Origin: AWTP1-13 sp963840075
Lineage (GTDB): Bacteria > Pseudomonadota > Alphaproteobacteria > Rhizobiales > Hyphomicrobiaceae
Length of the DNA stretch: 64,000 bases
NCBI GenBank assembly: GCA_963840075.1
Contig: CAWIXS010000017.1
Location: 324,787-388,786, forward strand
Direction of reading: 5' to 3'
The notes under the pieces: generated by a model
Told to the model about the DNA's origin: nothing
The model's database searches: none
Seen by the model: only the letters and a program-made list of their open reading frames with translations
Shown here: positions 47,228 through 56,222 of the stretch, in pieces
Numbering within the stretch: the first letter of the stretch is position 1
Layout of the letters: each line of letters starts with the position of its first letter
Program-made: the position numbers and the translations under genes

Positions 47228-48501
47228 ATGCAGCTGACCGACGCCGAGAAGGCCATGCTCGACGGGCGCGAGGGGCGCGCCAAGGCGAAGGCCATGGAGC
47301 TGCTCGTGCGCTACGGCGAGGCGCTGGGCGCGGAGCGGCTGGTAGAGACGAGGAACGTCGCCGGCACGTGGGCCACCTCGCGCTTCATGACGGACTTCAT
47401 CGCCCGCGGGCTGGACGCCGTCTACTCCGAGTTCAACCTCGACAGCGACGAGGTCGTGGAGACGCCGCACGCGGTGGTCTCCTCCTGCCAGCTGATCGCC
47501 GGCGTCGACCACAGGAACTGGCGCATCCAGGGCGTGCCGGAGGAAGCCGCGCAGGCGCAGGCGCGGGCGGAGGAATTCTTCGGCCGGCGCGGCATCCAGC
47601 AATTCGCCACCTGCACGCCCTATCAGGTCGGCAACGTGCCGGTGCGCGGCGAGCACTGCGCGTGGATGGAATCCTCCGCCGTCGTCTACTGCAACGCGGT
47701 GCTGGGCGCGTGCACCAACACCGAGGGGCGGGAGAGCACGGGTGCGGCCAGCATCACCGGCCGCATCCCCTACTGGGGCTTCCATATGCCCGAGCGCCGC
47801 TTCGCCACCCAGGAGTGCGAGGTGGAATTCCCGGTCGACGACATGATGGACTGGGGGCTCCTCGGCTACCACGTGGGCGAGATCGTGGAGGAGGACATCC
47901 CCGTCCTCTCGGGGCTGCGCCACACGCCGAGCCTCGTCAAGCTCAAGCACCTGGGCGCGGCGGGGGCCTCATCCGGCGGCGTCGAGATGTACCACATCCC
48001 CGGCACCACCCCGGAGGCGCCTACGCGCGAGGCAGCGCTCGGCGGCAAGGCCCCGCGCGAGCGCTTCAAGTTCGGGGAGGCGGAGCGGCACCGGGCCTAC
48101 GAGAACCTCAACGCGTCGGCGCGCGACCGCGACGTGGACTTCATCATGCTCGGCTGCCCGCACAACGCCATCGAGCAGATGTGGCTGATCGCGAGCCTGC
48201 TCGACGGCCGGAAGGTGAGCGCCAACACGCAGCTGTGGGTGCACACCCCGAGCGCCATCCGCCAGGTCGCCGACCGCTCCGGCTACACCAAGGTCGATCG
48301 AGGACGCCGGCGGCGTGGTGATGAGCGACACCTGCCCGTCGATCTCGCGCTTCATGCCCAAGGGCACGCGCGTCGACCGCCACCGACTCCGCCAAGCAGG
48401 CGCACTACCTGCCCGCGCTGACCGGCGTGCAGACCTGGTTCGGCTCCGTCGCCCACTGCATCGACGCCGCCGTCACCGGCCGCTGGAACGGGGGGCTGTA
48501 A
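47228..48501 (+). CDS. Aconitase X, catalytic (large) subunit, two frameshifts as sequenced
   Basis: AcnX family hydro-lyase (DUF521). Recognisable segments: VETRNVAGTWATSRFMTDFI, VVYCNAVLGACTNTEGRES, ITGRIPYWGFHMPERRFATQ and IMLGCPHNAIEQMWLIASLL. The end (IEDAGGVVMSDTCPSIS, then SAKQAHYLPALTGVQTWFGS) needs removal of a G at 48296 and another base at 48375; corrected length is 423 residues. Relatives dehydrate cis-3-hydroxy-L-proline or mevalonate 5-phosphate using a metal or Fe-S centre. The small swivel subunit follows, separated by a repeat. The substrate cannot be told from context. Confidence 0.82.
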
Positions 48502-48505
48502 GGGC

Positions 48506-48621
48506 TGTCATCCCGGAATTCCGCGAAGCGGAATATCCGGGACCCAGAGCCAAGGAGGAAGGCATGGAGCCCTGGGCCCTGGGTACCGGGTCTCGCCCTA
48601 ACGGGCTCGCCCGGCATGACA
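48506..48621. repeat. TGTCAT...ATGACA palindromic repeat, copy 2 (116 bp)
   Basis: Same inverted ends as the copy at 5678 (TGTCATCCCGG and CCCGGCATGACA). Inside is a REP-type hairpin, TCCCGGAATTCCGC-GAA-GCGGAATATCCGGGA. It lies between the two acnX genes, which are normally closer, so it probably inserted into the operon. Confidence 0.7.
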
Positions 48622-48677
48622 CGGCGGAACGAATTTCTTTCTCGCACGATCCACACTCGAGCAGGGACTACGTTTCG

Positions 48678-49166
48678 ATGGAGAAGATCATCCTCAAAGG
48701 CCGCAAGGTGGTGGGCGGGGTGGCCGAGGGCGAGGCGTTCGTCACGCGCGACACCATCTCGGGCTGGGGCGGCATCGACCACAGGACGGGCACCATCGTC
48801 GAGACGCGCCACGAGAAGCGGGGCCAGAGCTTCGCCGGCAAGGTGCTGGTGTTCCCCGGCGCCAAGGGCTCCTCGGGCTGGTCGCACTACTTCCACATGG
48901 CGCGCATCGCCGGCGTGGCGCCCAAGGCCATGGTGTTCAACATCATGACCACCAAGGTGGCGCTCGGCGCCGTGGTGGTGCGCGCCCCCGCCGTTACCGA
49001 CCTCGACCGGGACCCGCTCGACGTGATCGAGGACGGCGACTGGGTGAAGGTGGACGGCGACAACGGCATCGTCGAGGTGACGAAGAAGGCCACGCAGGGT
49101 CGACCCCGGCGCAGGCCAGGCGCAAGCCGTGGGAGGACCCAACGTCGTGAAATCGTGAAATCGTGA
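48678..49166 (+). CDS. Aconitase X, swivel (small) subunit
   Basis: 162 residues. DUF126 swivel domain: KGRKVVGGVAEGEAFVTRDT, ISGWGGIDHRTGTIVETRHE, FPGAKGSSGWSHYFHMARIA and PLDVIEDGDWVKVDGDNG. It closes over the large subunit and supplies a catalytic Ser (GSSGWSHYF). The domain ends near EVTKKA. The last 25 residues (Arg-rich) run into repeat DNA, and a GGTCGACC at about 49098 resembles sites of extra bases elsewhere, so the true stop may have been lost. Confidence 0.82.
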   Translation: MEKIILKGRKVVGGVAEGEAFVTRDTISGWGGIDHRTGTIVETRHEKRGQSFAGKVLVFPGAKGSSGWSHYFHMARIAGVAPKAMVFNIMTTKVALGAVVVRAPAVTDLDRDPLDVIEDGDWVKVDGDNGIVEVTKKATQGRPRRRPGASRGRTQRREIVKS

Positions 49167-49242
49167 AGTCGCCAAAGTCGTAAGCTGTAAGACCATCGAA
49201 TTTCACGACTTGGCGATTTCACGACTTGGCGACTTCACGGGC
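49146..49242. repeat. Short tandem-word intergenic hairpin (GTGAAATC type)
   Basis: Left: CGTGAAATCGTGAAATCGTG then AAGTCGCC. Right, inverted: TTTCACGACTTGGCGATTTC then ACGACTTGGCGACTTCACG. The same words recur in the element at 57610-57733, so the two are related copies or share an origin. Confidence 0.6.
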
Positions 49243-49251
49243 CCACTCACG

Positions 49252-49758
49252 ATGCCCGAACCACTCGCCTGCCTCGATGCAGCCTACGCGGACGGCGCGG
49301 CAAGCGCGGCCTGCGTGCTGTTCTCCGCCTGGGAGGCCGCGGCGCCTCTCCAGGTCCTGACGACACGCCAGGGCGCGGCGCAGGCTTACGAGCCCGGCGC
49401 CTTCTACAAGCGCGAGCTGCCGCTGCTGCTCGCAGTCCTCGATCGGCTGGAGCGTCCGCCGGGCACCGTCATCGTCGACGGCTACGTCTGGCTCGACGAC
49501 GGCGGCAGGCCGGGTCTCGGCGCGATGCTCTACAGGGCGCTGGGCGAGCGCATACCGGTCGTCGGCGTCGCCAAGACCCAGTTTGCAGGAGCGGCCGGCC
49601 TTCCCGTCGTGCGGGGCGGCAGCCGGCGCCTCCTCTACGTCTCGGCTGTCGGCACCGACGCCGCGGAGGCGGCAAAGGGCGTGCAGGCCATGCACGGCCC
49701 GCACCGCATCCCGACCCTGCTGCAGATCGTCGATCGCGCGGCACGCGACGGGCTGTGA
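49252..49758 (+). CDS. nfi: Endonuclease V
   Basis: 168 residues, shorter than E. coli Nfi (about 220). The three catalytic acidic positions can be placed: Asp in LACLDAAYADG, Glu in YEPGAFYKRELPLLLAVLDR, and Asp in VIVDGYVWLDDGGRPGLGAM. The substrate loop ending PVVGVAKTQF follows. Cuts DNA next to deoxyinosine. The ATG at 49252 lies just after the tandem-word repeat. It is probably codirectional with the acnX genes but separate in function. Confidence 0.8.
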   Translation: MPEPLACLDAAYADGAASAACVLFSAWEAAAPLQVLTTRQGAAQAYEPGAFYKRELPLLLAVLDRLERPPGTVIVDGYVWLDDGGRPGLGAMLYRALGERIPVVGVAKTQFAGAAGLPVVRGGSRRLLYVSAVGTDAAEAAKGVQAMHGPHRIPTLLQIVDRAARDGL

Positions 49759-49900
49759 GAGGCGCGGCTCTCGGGGGTGCTCGTCTCGCGGCGGGGCGGG
49801 GAGCCTTGACCCTCATCAAAGCGCGCGGTGGCATCCTGCCCGTCAATGGATGTCCACGAAGAGGTAATGTCGTCCGCAAGAGGGAGGAAGGAGCAGCGAT

Positions 49901-50806
49901 ATGGCAGCGCGCAGCTGGATGCAGGGTCCACCCAGGGCGATCCTCCTGGCCACGGACCTCAGCGCGCGCTGCGACCGCGCCTTCGACCGCGCCGTATCCC
50001 TCGCGACGGAATGGCAGGCCCGGCTGGTGGCCCTGCACGTGATGGAGGAGGATGCGCCGGGTGCCGCGATCAGGGGGGAGCCGGTGCCGTCGTGGCGGCT
50101 CACGCAGGACCCGCAGCGGGCCGCCGAGGCGAGCATCCGCTCGGAGCTCAAGGAGGCCGCGCCGGACCTGACCGTCGTGATCGAGAAGGCCGATGCCACC
50201 GATGCCATCCTGCGCACCGCCGATGCCCGCGGCTGCGGCCTCGTCGTTACCGGGGTCGCGCGCGACGAATTGCTCGGCCGCCTCGCCCTGGGCTCCACCG
50301 TCAGCAGACTGGTGCGGCGCTCGCGCGTGCCGGTGCTCGTCGTGCGGAAACGCGGACAGCGGCCGTATCGCCACGTCGTGGTGGCGACCGATTTCTCCGA
50401 GTCGTCCCGCCATGCCCTGGAAGCGGCGGTGCGCTTCTTTCCGCACCAGGTGCTCACCCTGTTCAATGCCTACGATGCGCCGATGGCGGGTCTGGCCTCG
50501 GATTCGGCGTCGTTCACCGAGCAGTTTCGCGCGGCCGCGGCGCAGGAGAGCGAAGCGTTCATAAAGTCGGCGGACCTTACCTTATGGCATGGCCAGAAGC
50601 CCCAGGTGCTGATCGAGCACGGCGAGCCCGACCGCATCCTCTACGACTACGCCAGAGAGGAGGACGTGGACCTGGTGGCGCTCGGCACGCACGGCCGCAG
50701 CGCGCTGTTCGAGGTGCTCATCGGCGGGGTCGCGCAGCGGCTGCTCGCCACGCTGCCGTGCGACATGCTCGTCGTCCGGGAGCCGCGCGCCAAGGACGGC
50801 GACTGA
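49901..50806 (+). CDS. Tandem universal stress protein (two UspA domains)
   Basis: 301 residues made of two UspA domains. First: PRAILLATDLSARCDRAFDR to VSRLVRRSRVPVLVVRKRG. Second: YRHVVVATDFSESSRHALEA to the ATP-binding GTHGRSALFEVLIGGVA and PCDMLVVREP. The second has the G-2x-G-9x-G nucleotide motif; the first a looser version. GGGAGGAAGGAG lies before the ATG. It faces the P-II/DUF1538 genes, a context seen where stress proteins are linked to ion or metabolite transport. Confidence 0.88.
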   Translation: MAARSWMQGPPRAILLATDLSARCDRAFDRAVSLATEWQARLVALHVMEEDAPGAAIRGEPVPSWRLTQDPQRAAEASIRSELKEAAPDLTVVIEKADATDAILRTADARGCGLVVTGVARDELLGRLALGSTVSRLVRRSRVPVLVVRKRGQRPYRHVVVATDFSESSRHALEAAVRFFPHQVLTLFNAYDAPMAGLASDSASFTEQFRAAAAQESEAFIKSADLTLWHGQKPQVLIEHGEPDRILYDYAREEDVDLVALGTHGRSALFEVLIGGVAQRLLATLPCDMLVVREPRAKDGD

Positions 50807-50840
50807 CCCTCGGCGCGTCTCGCAGGCTTCTCAGAGCCTC

Positions 50841-51173
50841 TCAGATCGTCGGCTCTCCGCTGTCGATGTGCGGGGTGCCCACGACCTTGTCGATCGGAAG
50901 CACGAAGGCCAGGCCGTTGCCGGGCGCCTCCAGGTCGGCGGCCCTGACGATCTCCTGCAGGATGCCCTCGGCCCGGTGCGCGTAGGTCAGGGTGAGGACG
51001 ATCTCCTTCTCCGGCTCGATGGCGATCCCCAAGAGCTTCTGCTGCTCGTGGATGCCGGTGCCGCGTCCGAACAGCACGGTGCCGCCGTGGGCGCCGGCCT
51101 TGACCGTGGCCTCGAGCACGGTATCGCCCCATCCTTTGCGCACGATGCTGACGATAAGCGCGATGGCAGACAT
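50841..51173 (-). CDS. P-II-like regulator associated with DUF1538
   Basis: 110 residues, trimeric ferredoxin-like fold of P-II proteins: ALIVSIVRKGWGDTVLEATV, KAGAHGGTVLFGRGTGIHEQ in the T-loop region, EPEKEIVLTLTYAHRAEGIL and the C-terminal LPIDKVVGTPHIDSGEPTI. The T-loop lacks the uridylylated Tyr of GlnB. Related proteins sit next to membrane transporters and are thought to gate them. It follows the DUF1538 gene with a 4-bp gap on the same strand, so it likely regulates it. Confidence 0.82.
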   Translation of the reverse strand: MSAIALIVSIVRKGWGDTVLEATVKAGAHGGTVLFGRGTGIHEQQKLLGIAIEPEKEIVLTLTYAHRAEGILQEIVRAADLEAPGNGLAFVLPIDKVVGTPHIDSGEPTI

Positions 51174-51177
51174 GACA

Positions 51178-51909
51178 TCACTCCTTTCGGCGCGCCTTGC
51201 GCCGCACGAGAAAGCCAAGGGTCATCAGCGAGATCGCGGGGGCGAGGGCGATCAGCGACACGAGGCCGAGACCGTTGACGATCGGGTCCTGGCCGCCCAT
51301 GGCGGCCGATGCGCCGAACGCGAGAGCGAGCAGAAAAGTCTTGGCCAGCGGTCCCGTGACCACGCCGCCGGCGTCGACGGCGATCCCGACGAAATCCTTG
51401 TCGCTGAGCCACATGATGGCGATCACCAGGAGATGGCGCGGCACCACAAGATACAGGATCGGGATCGCGTAGGCGATCCTGAGCATGCCGAGCGCCACCA
51501 CCAGCGCCACGCCGATGCAGATGGCGTGGAGGACGACCGACCTCTGGATCGACCCGTTCGAGGCGTCCTCGACCTGGTCGGCCAGGATGCGCACGGCGGG
51601 CTCGCCCCAGGTGGTCACGAAGCCGAGGAGCAGGCCGGCCGTAACGAGGACCCACGTGTCGCGGAGCCCCCCGAGCGCCTCGCCGATCGCGCGCCCGATC
51701 GGCAGAAAACCGACGCTGACGCCGAGCAGAAACAGGAACAGGCCGGCGGCCGACAGCGCCGTGCCCACGAGGATGTTGCGGAAGTCGCGGTGCGGCAGCC
51801 CGAGCACCAGGACCTGGAACGCCACGAACAGGACCGCCAGCGGCAGCACCGCCATCAGCACGCTCGCTGCCGTGTCCCGCAGCTCGGTCAGAAACGAAGC
51901 GTAGCTCAT
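51178..51909 (-). CDS. DUF1538 membrane protein (intact copy)
   Basis: 243 residues with about six or seven membrane helices (SVLMAVLPLAVLFVAFQVLV, AAGLFLFLLGVSVGFLPIGR, VLVTAGLLLGFVTTWGEPAV and more). The GxxxxWGEPAV motif and the later DAGGVVTGPLAKTFLLALAF are shared by this family, which resembles transporters but has no known substrate. Its ATG overlaps the stop of a related broken gene (ATGA). The family usually comes as two consecutive genes plus a P-II-like gene, as here. Confidence 0.82.
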   Translation of the reverse strand: MSYASFLTELRDTAASVLMAVLPLAVLFVAFQVLVLGLPHRDFRNILVGTALSAAGLFLFLLGVSVGFLPIGRAIGEALGGLRDTWVLVTAGLLLGFVTTWGEPAVRILADQVEDASNGSIQRSVVLHAICIGVALVVALGMLRIAYAIPILYLVVPRHLLVIAIMWLSDKDFVGIAVDAGGVVTGPLAKTFLLALAFGASAAMGGQDPIVNGLGLVSLIALAPAISLMTLGFLVRRKARRKE

Positions 51910-52201
51910 CGCAGCAAGAGAATGACGTATTGCTTGATTGCGCCCTGCGAGGCGGCGTCGACCTGCTGGGCAAGGACCAGCACATCGGGCTCGGCGACCG
52001 TGGTGGCGAAGCCCGGGGCGAACGCCACCGCAACAATCAGCGCCACCGATCCCTGCCTCGGAGCGCCGATCCTGCCAGGAACTGGAGGACGAGGGGACCC
52101 GGTGCATCAACGAGCGCGAGGAGCAGGGCGCAGACCACGCCGACGAGCGGCCCGACCGCCTTCACGACCTCGATGAGCTTCTCTCTCAAGAGGAAAAGCA
52201 T
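51906..52201 (-). pseudogene. DUF1538 membrane protein, first copy, internally deleted
   Basis: The start (MLFLLREKLIEVVKAVGPLV) and the end (LIVAVAFAPGFATTVAEPDV, then LAQQVDAASQGAIKQYVILL) match the two ends of a DUF1538 protein. The middle is missing and the pieces are in different frames: the first breaks off after PGPLVLQFLAG. A normal copy is about 230 residues, but fewer than 100 codons remain. The stop overlaps the intact copy start. Since these proteins probably work as a pair, the transporter may be non-functional or the intact copy may act alone. Confidence 0.7.
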
Positions 52202-52495
52202 GCCCACGCTCCTGCAGCCTGCATCAGCGCGAATGCCGTGCCCGATGCTGCCACGGAAAGCCGGTGCCGACGCACGCCGGGCCGCGATCACTGTCCGCAG
52301 AAAGTTTCGCAAGCCGCGCCATCGGCCATGCGGTCTCATGGCTGCCTGGACTGTTTTCCGGGCCGTGGCTGCGGCGACGGGCAAGTGGTGTGAGCTATTC
52401 GTTTACCGAGGTCGCACAAACTCCACATTCGGATCGTTCTCTCTGGCCCTTACGGGGTTCCTGCTGCCGCATGTTCTGCGTCGAGGGAGGCGGCA

Positions 52496-52942
52496 ATGTC
52501 ATCGGTGAGGCTGCTGTTGTCGGGGTCGCTGGTTGCCAGCGGGCTGATCCTCGGGGCCTTCACGTTGCATGACGTCTTCAACCCCAGCTCCACACAGAAG
52601 CGCAGCCAGACGGCGGGCCGCCAGGAGCAGCAGAGCGGGCCCAAGGGGGTCAACGCCTTCCAGACCAAGACCCGGTTCGAGAGCGGCGCGCAAGACGGTC
52701 GCTCCAAGGCGCCGCTCGTGAAGGCGAGCACGAGGCACGACGCCAAACCCGCGGACAAGTCCGCCGATGCGTTGTCGGACGAGGCGAAGGCCGCCCGGGC
52801 CGAGGCGCGGCGCAAGCGGGGCGAGAAGAGACGGGCGGAAAAAGACAAGACAGAGCGCGAGAAGCTCGCCAAGGCCAAGCAGGAGCCCCCGCCGCAACAG
52901 GCGACGCTGCAATGGCCCTGGAATTATTGGTTCGGCAACTAG
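52496..52942 (+). CDS. Membrane-anchored Lys/Arg/Glu-rich protein, unknown
   Basis: 148 residues. One N-terminal helix (RLLLSGSLVASGLILGAFTL), then a highly charged, probably disordered or helical stretch (SDEAKAARAEARRKRGEKRR) ending in the aromatic LQWPWNYWFGN. The upstream 294 bp, shared with the broken DUF1538 gene, show no clear promoter. I do not recognise the family. The conserved-looking C-terminal WPWNYWFGN could be a docking motif. Confidence 0.55.
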   Translation: MSSVRLLLSGSLVASGLILGAFTLHDVFNPSSTQKRSQTAGRQEQQSGPKGVNAFQTKTRFESGAQDGRSKAPLVKASTRHDAKPADKSADALSDEAKAARAEARRKRGEKRRAEKDKTEREKLAKAKQEPPPQQATLQWPWNYWFGN

Positions 52943-52945
52943 CGT

Positions 52946-52978
52946 TGTCATTGCGGCGCTTGCCTGCCCCGGCATGAC
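52946..52978. repeat. TGTCAT...ATGAC palindromic repeat, copy 3 (33-bp remnant)
   Basis: TGTCATTGCGGCGCTTG and CCCCGGCATGAC keep the two ends of the repeat at 5678 with the core deleted. It follows the stop of the Lys-rich gene by 3 bp. Confidence 0.5.
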
Positions 52979-53060
52979 GAAGAACGCAGCGAGCCCCCGA
53001 ATCGGACCACGGGCCGCCGAGGAAACGGTGCGCGGCAGCTCCTGGCCTTGGGGCAACCGC

Positions 53061-55499
53061 TCAAAGGGCCCCGACCGTCGTCGGCGTCGCCAGCGACCAC
53101 ACGCGGACGATGCCGTCCTCGCCCGCGGCATAGAGCCGGCGCCCGTCGCGGGAGAAGGTCAAGGCCTGCACGCGCCCGATGCGCTCGCCGAGCGCGCGCA
53201 CGCCGGGCTCCGCGCGCAGGCTCCACAGCTTCACGCTGCCGTCCTCCCCCGCCGTTGCCAGCATCCCCTGCGGGCCCAGAGCGAGCGCGGTGACACGGCC
53301 CTCGTGGGCCTCGAGGCGGCGGCCGAGGCGCGCACGCACCCCGCGCAGCGGCGTGTTGCGCCACACCCGGACAGAGCCGTCGGCGCCGGCGCCGGCGACA
53401 TAGGCGCCGTCAGCCGATATGCCGATGGCGGTGAGGTCGCCCGCGCGATGCCGCCAGGCGCGCACCACGCGCGGCCCCTCGGCGTTCCAGAGACGAACCG
53501 TGCCGTCGAGCCCACCGGAGACGATGAGCCCCCGTGCGGGCGCCGCGGCGAGCATCGGCCCGCCGCTCTCCTTGCGGTCGAGCAGCGCTCCGGCTGCCGC
53601 GGGCGTCCCGATCCGGAACAGCGCCACGCTCCCGTCCTGGCGCGCCGCGGCGAAGGCGTCCGTCCCGCCGACGAAGGCCAGCGCAACGACAGGGTCGGTG
53701 CCGTGCCGGAGCGTTGCCAGCTTCTCGCCGTGCTCCAGGTCCCACAGCACGATGGTGCCGCCCTGGTGGCCGACGAGCGCCCGGCGCTCGTCGACGGCAA
53801 AGGCGGTGACCGGCCCCTCCGGCAGCGCGATGGTACGCACGAGCGCCCCGGAGGCCGCGCTCCACAGCCGCAAGGTTGCATCCGCGCCGGCCGAGACGAT
53901 CCAGCGGTCTGCATCGCCGCCGGCCACCGCCACAACCGCCCCCTGGTGCCCGGCGAGTTGCATGGCGCGCGTGAGCGGCGTGTCGCTGGACGCCGGGCCG
54001 CTGCGGGCCGCCGGGCGCAGGGCGCTCTCCTGGTAGGCCACCGCCAAGCTGGCGATCGCAACGCCGGCCGCGACGCGGAACAGGGCCACGCGCCAGCGGC
54101 GCGACGGCAGGCGCAGGCGCCATGGGCGCCGCGTCGTCCTGGCGGGCTCGGGGCGCCCAGGCGGCTGCGGCGCCGGCGCGGCGGGGCTGGCGGCGCCTGC
54201 GGCTGCCGGCTGCGGCGCCGGTCCGTGCGCAGGCCCGGATTGCGGCGCGGCCGGCGGAGGGGCGGCGAGCGCTTGCGGGCCGGGGGCCGGCGCCTGCTTG
54301 CGCCGTCCGTGCCTGGCGGCCTTCTTGTCCTTGCTGTCCTTCTTGGCCTGGCCGGATGCAGGGGCGGACGGCCCACGCTTCTCGAGCGCCTCGATGAAGT
54401 CGAGCAGCTGCCCCTGGCGCTGGGGAGCATCGGGGGCCGGAGGCATGAGGCTCGCCGCGACCTCGGCGCGCGGACGCTCGGCGACGGCCGCGGCCATCGG
54501 CTCGGGCATCCGCTCCTCCCCGGCGAGCGCCACGGCGGTCTTGGTCTTGCGCCGTCCGAGCGTGCCCGGCAACCGCAGGCCGAGGCGGGAGGGCTTGCGC
54601 TCGGGCTCCGGCTCGAGCAGGGCGCCGCGCCATGCGGCGATCGAGCGGGGCCGGTCGCGAATCTCGATCCGCAGCGCCTTGTCGATCGCGTCCAGAAAGC
54701 CACCGCGGCAGGAGCTGAGCGCCGCCTCCCGCGCCGGCACATACTCGTCCTCGACCACGCGCGAGGGTGCATCGGGCGGCCGGTTGCCGGTGACGGCATG
54801 ATAGAGCGTGGCGCCGAGGGCGTAGATATCCGTCCACGGCCCCTGGTTCGCGCCCGAGGTCGCGTACTGCTCGTAGGGGCTGTACCCCGGCTTCACCAGC
54901 GCGCTGACCGTGCGGGAGTGGCCGGCGATCGCGCCCCGCGCCGAGCCGAAGTCGATGAGCACCGGCGAGCCGTCTCGGCGCAGCATGATGTTGTCGGGGG
55001 CGATGTCGCGGTGCAGGAAGTCGGCGGCGTGGATGAGCTCGAGGGCGTCGAGCAGGGGCACGATCAGCCGGTCGAGCTCGTCCTGCCGCGGGGCGCGCCC
55101 GAGGCCGGCGAGCCAGGACCTCAGGCTGCCTCCGTCCTCGAAGTGCAGCACCATGTAGCCGGTGTTGTTGGTGCGGAAGTAGCGATGCACCCTGACGATG
55201 TTGGGGTGGTCGAAGCGCGCCAGCGTCTGCGCCTCCTCGATGAAGCGGTCGAGGCCCCATTGGTAGTCGGCGGCGGTGTCGCGCGAGCGCGCCACGGCGC
55301 TCTCGCGCTGACGGGCGGCAAAATCGGCGGGAAAGTACTCCTTGATGGTGACGAGGCGGTCGAGCGCCTTCTCGTCTGCAAGGTAGGTGATGCCGAAGCC
55401 GCCGGCACCCAGCACGCGCCGGATGCGATAGTCGCCGACGAGCTCGGTCCCGTCCGGCAGGGCGAACAGGTTCACCGACGGCGCCGGCTTGGCTCCCAT
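53061..55499 (-). CDS. Ser/Thr protein kinase with C-terminal WD40 repeats
   Basis: 812 residues. Kinase domain about 20-290: glycine loop VLGAGGFGITYLADEKALDR, catalytic Lys in VTIKEYFP, HRD loop FLHRDIAPDNIML, and LIDFGSARG. A Pro/Ala/Lys-rich linker (290-490) leads to one membrane helix (FRVAAGVAIASLAVAYQ), so the WD40 repeats (540-812) are periplasmic. The repeats are recognisable by endings such as LRLWSAASG, IVLWDLEHG, VRLWNAEGP and VRVWRNTP. A GAGAGGGA site supports the ATG at 55499. It lies beside a secreted Kazal protein, an FHA protein and a PP2C phosphatase. Confidence 0.88.
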   Translation of the reverse strand: MGAKPAPSVNLFALPDGTELVGDYRIRRVLGAGGFGITYLADEKALDRLVTIKEYFPADFAARQRESAVARSRDTAADYQWGLDRFIEEAQTLARFDHPNIVRVHRYFRTNNTGYMVLHFEDGGSLRSWLAGLGRAPRQDELDRLIVPLLDALELIHAADFLHRDIAPDNIMLRRDGSPVLIDFGSARGAIAGHSRTVSALVKPGYSPYEQYATSGANQGPWTDIYALGATLYHAVTGNRPPDAPSRVVEDEYVPAREAALSSCRGGFLDAIDKALRIEIRDRPRSIAAWRGALLEPEPERKPSRLGLRLPGTLGRRKTKTAVALAGEERMPEPMAAAVAERPRAEVAASLMPPAPDAPQRQGQLLDFIEALEKRGPSAPASGQAKKDSKDKKAARHGRRKQAPAPGPQALAAPPPAAPQSGPAHGPAPQPAAAGAASPAAPAPQPPGRPEPARTTRRPWRLRLPSRRWRVALFRVAAGVAIASLAVAYQESALRPAARSGPASSDTPLTRAMQLAGHQGAVVAVAGGDADRWIVSAGADATLRLWSAASGALVRTIALPEGPVTAFAVDERRALVGHQGGTIVLWDLEHGEKLATLRHGTDPVVALAFVGGTDAFAAARQDGSVALFRIGTPAAAGALLDRKESGGPMLAAAPARGLIVSGGLDGTVRLWNAEGPRVVRAWRHRAGDLTAIGISADGAYVAGAGADGSVRVWRNTPLRGVRARLGRRLEAHEGRVTALALGPQGMLATAGEDGSVKLWSLRAEPGVRALGERIGRVQALTFSRDGRRLYAAGEDGIVRVWSLATPTTVGAL

Positions 55500-55660
55500 C
55501 ACCGTCCCTCTCAGGCTCGTGGGCCACGGCCGGCATCGGCGCGCCTCCCAGGACGTGTCCGACATACCGCCTCACCGGCCCGGCGGCCAGTCTCTCTCCA
55601 GCCTTATACAAGATCTCGCAGACTGCGGGCGGCAGTGTGACAGAAACAGTGTTCACCGCC

Positions 55661-55717
55661 GAGGTTTCAGAGATCAGGTTTCAGCCCGTCTTCGACCGCT
55701 CTGAGCCCAGAAACCTC
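55661..55717. repeat. Short tandem-word intergenic hairpin (AGGTTTC type)
   Basis: GAGGTTTC (55661-55668), a second AGGTTTC at 55676, and the reverse complement GAAACCTC at 55710-55717. The right arm overlaps the last codon of the Kazal gene. The word is nearly that of the element at 36519-36612. Confidence 0.45.
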
Positions 55718-56033
55718 AACACTTGCCGTCGCGAGACTTGGTCACCTTGTAGGCGCGGCGGAAGCAATCGCTGGAATAGGTCTTGTTGTTACAGCCGCAA
55801 ACGGGACGGAAGCTCTTGCTTTTCTTGCGTGCGACACAAAATCGTGGAATCGCGACGCATACGCCGGCCGTGGACAAGCACTTTCCTGCCGGGGGCTCGC
55901 ACCACAGGCCCCTGTCGCACACAGCGCCGGCTTCGCTCCCGCAGGGCTGGCCGGCCGCAACCGCATGGGCCCGGGTCCGCGGCAGGAGGCAAACGGCAAG
56001 GAGGGTGGCGAGCGCCAGGGCAACAAGCTTCAT
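55716..56033 (-). CDS. Secreted Kazal-type protease inhibitor domain protein
   Basis: 105 residues from the ATG at 56033 (an ATG 7 codons upstream is also possible). Signal peptide (KLVALALATLLAVCLLPRT), then ten cysteines in about 80 residues. The C-terminal half fits Kazal spacing: CVARKKSKSFRPVCGCNNKT then YSSDCFRRAYKVTKSRDGKC. The N-terminal part (QPCGSEAGAVCDRGLWCEPP) resembles a small cysteine-rich cap often paired with Kazal domains in bacteria. Presumably exported and disulfide-bonded; it may bind a protease or act as an adhesive domain. Confidence 0.75.
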   Translation of the reverse strand: MKLVALALATLLAVCLLPRTRAHAVAAGQPCGSEAGAVCDRGLWCEPPAGKCLSTAGVCVAIPRFCVARKKSKSFRPVCGCNNKTYSSDCFRRAYKVTKSRDGKC

Positions 56034-56222
56034 GGACGTGCCTGCAATCTTCATGGGCAACCTGTGACCAGGCGGTGAGCAGAGCCGGAACGGTATCGCC
56101 AAGAGCGCCCGTGCGGGAAGCCCAAGATGTGACGCAGCCTGCCGTTGCAACTTGCCGGCGGACGGTCATGCTCCTGCCCTCATGCTCCGGCATGAGTGCT
56201 CGTTTGACGTGGGGACTTCGAC

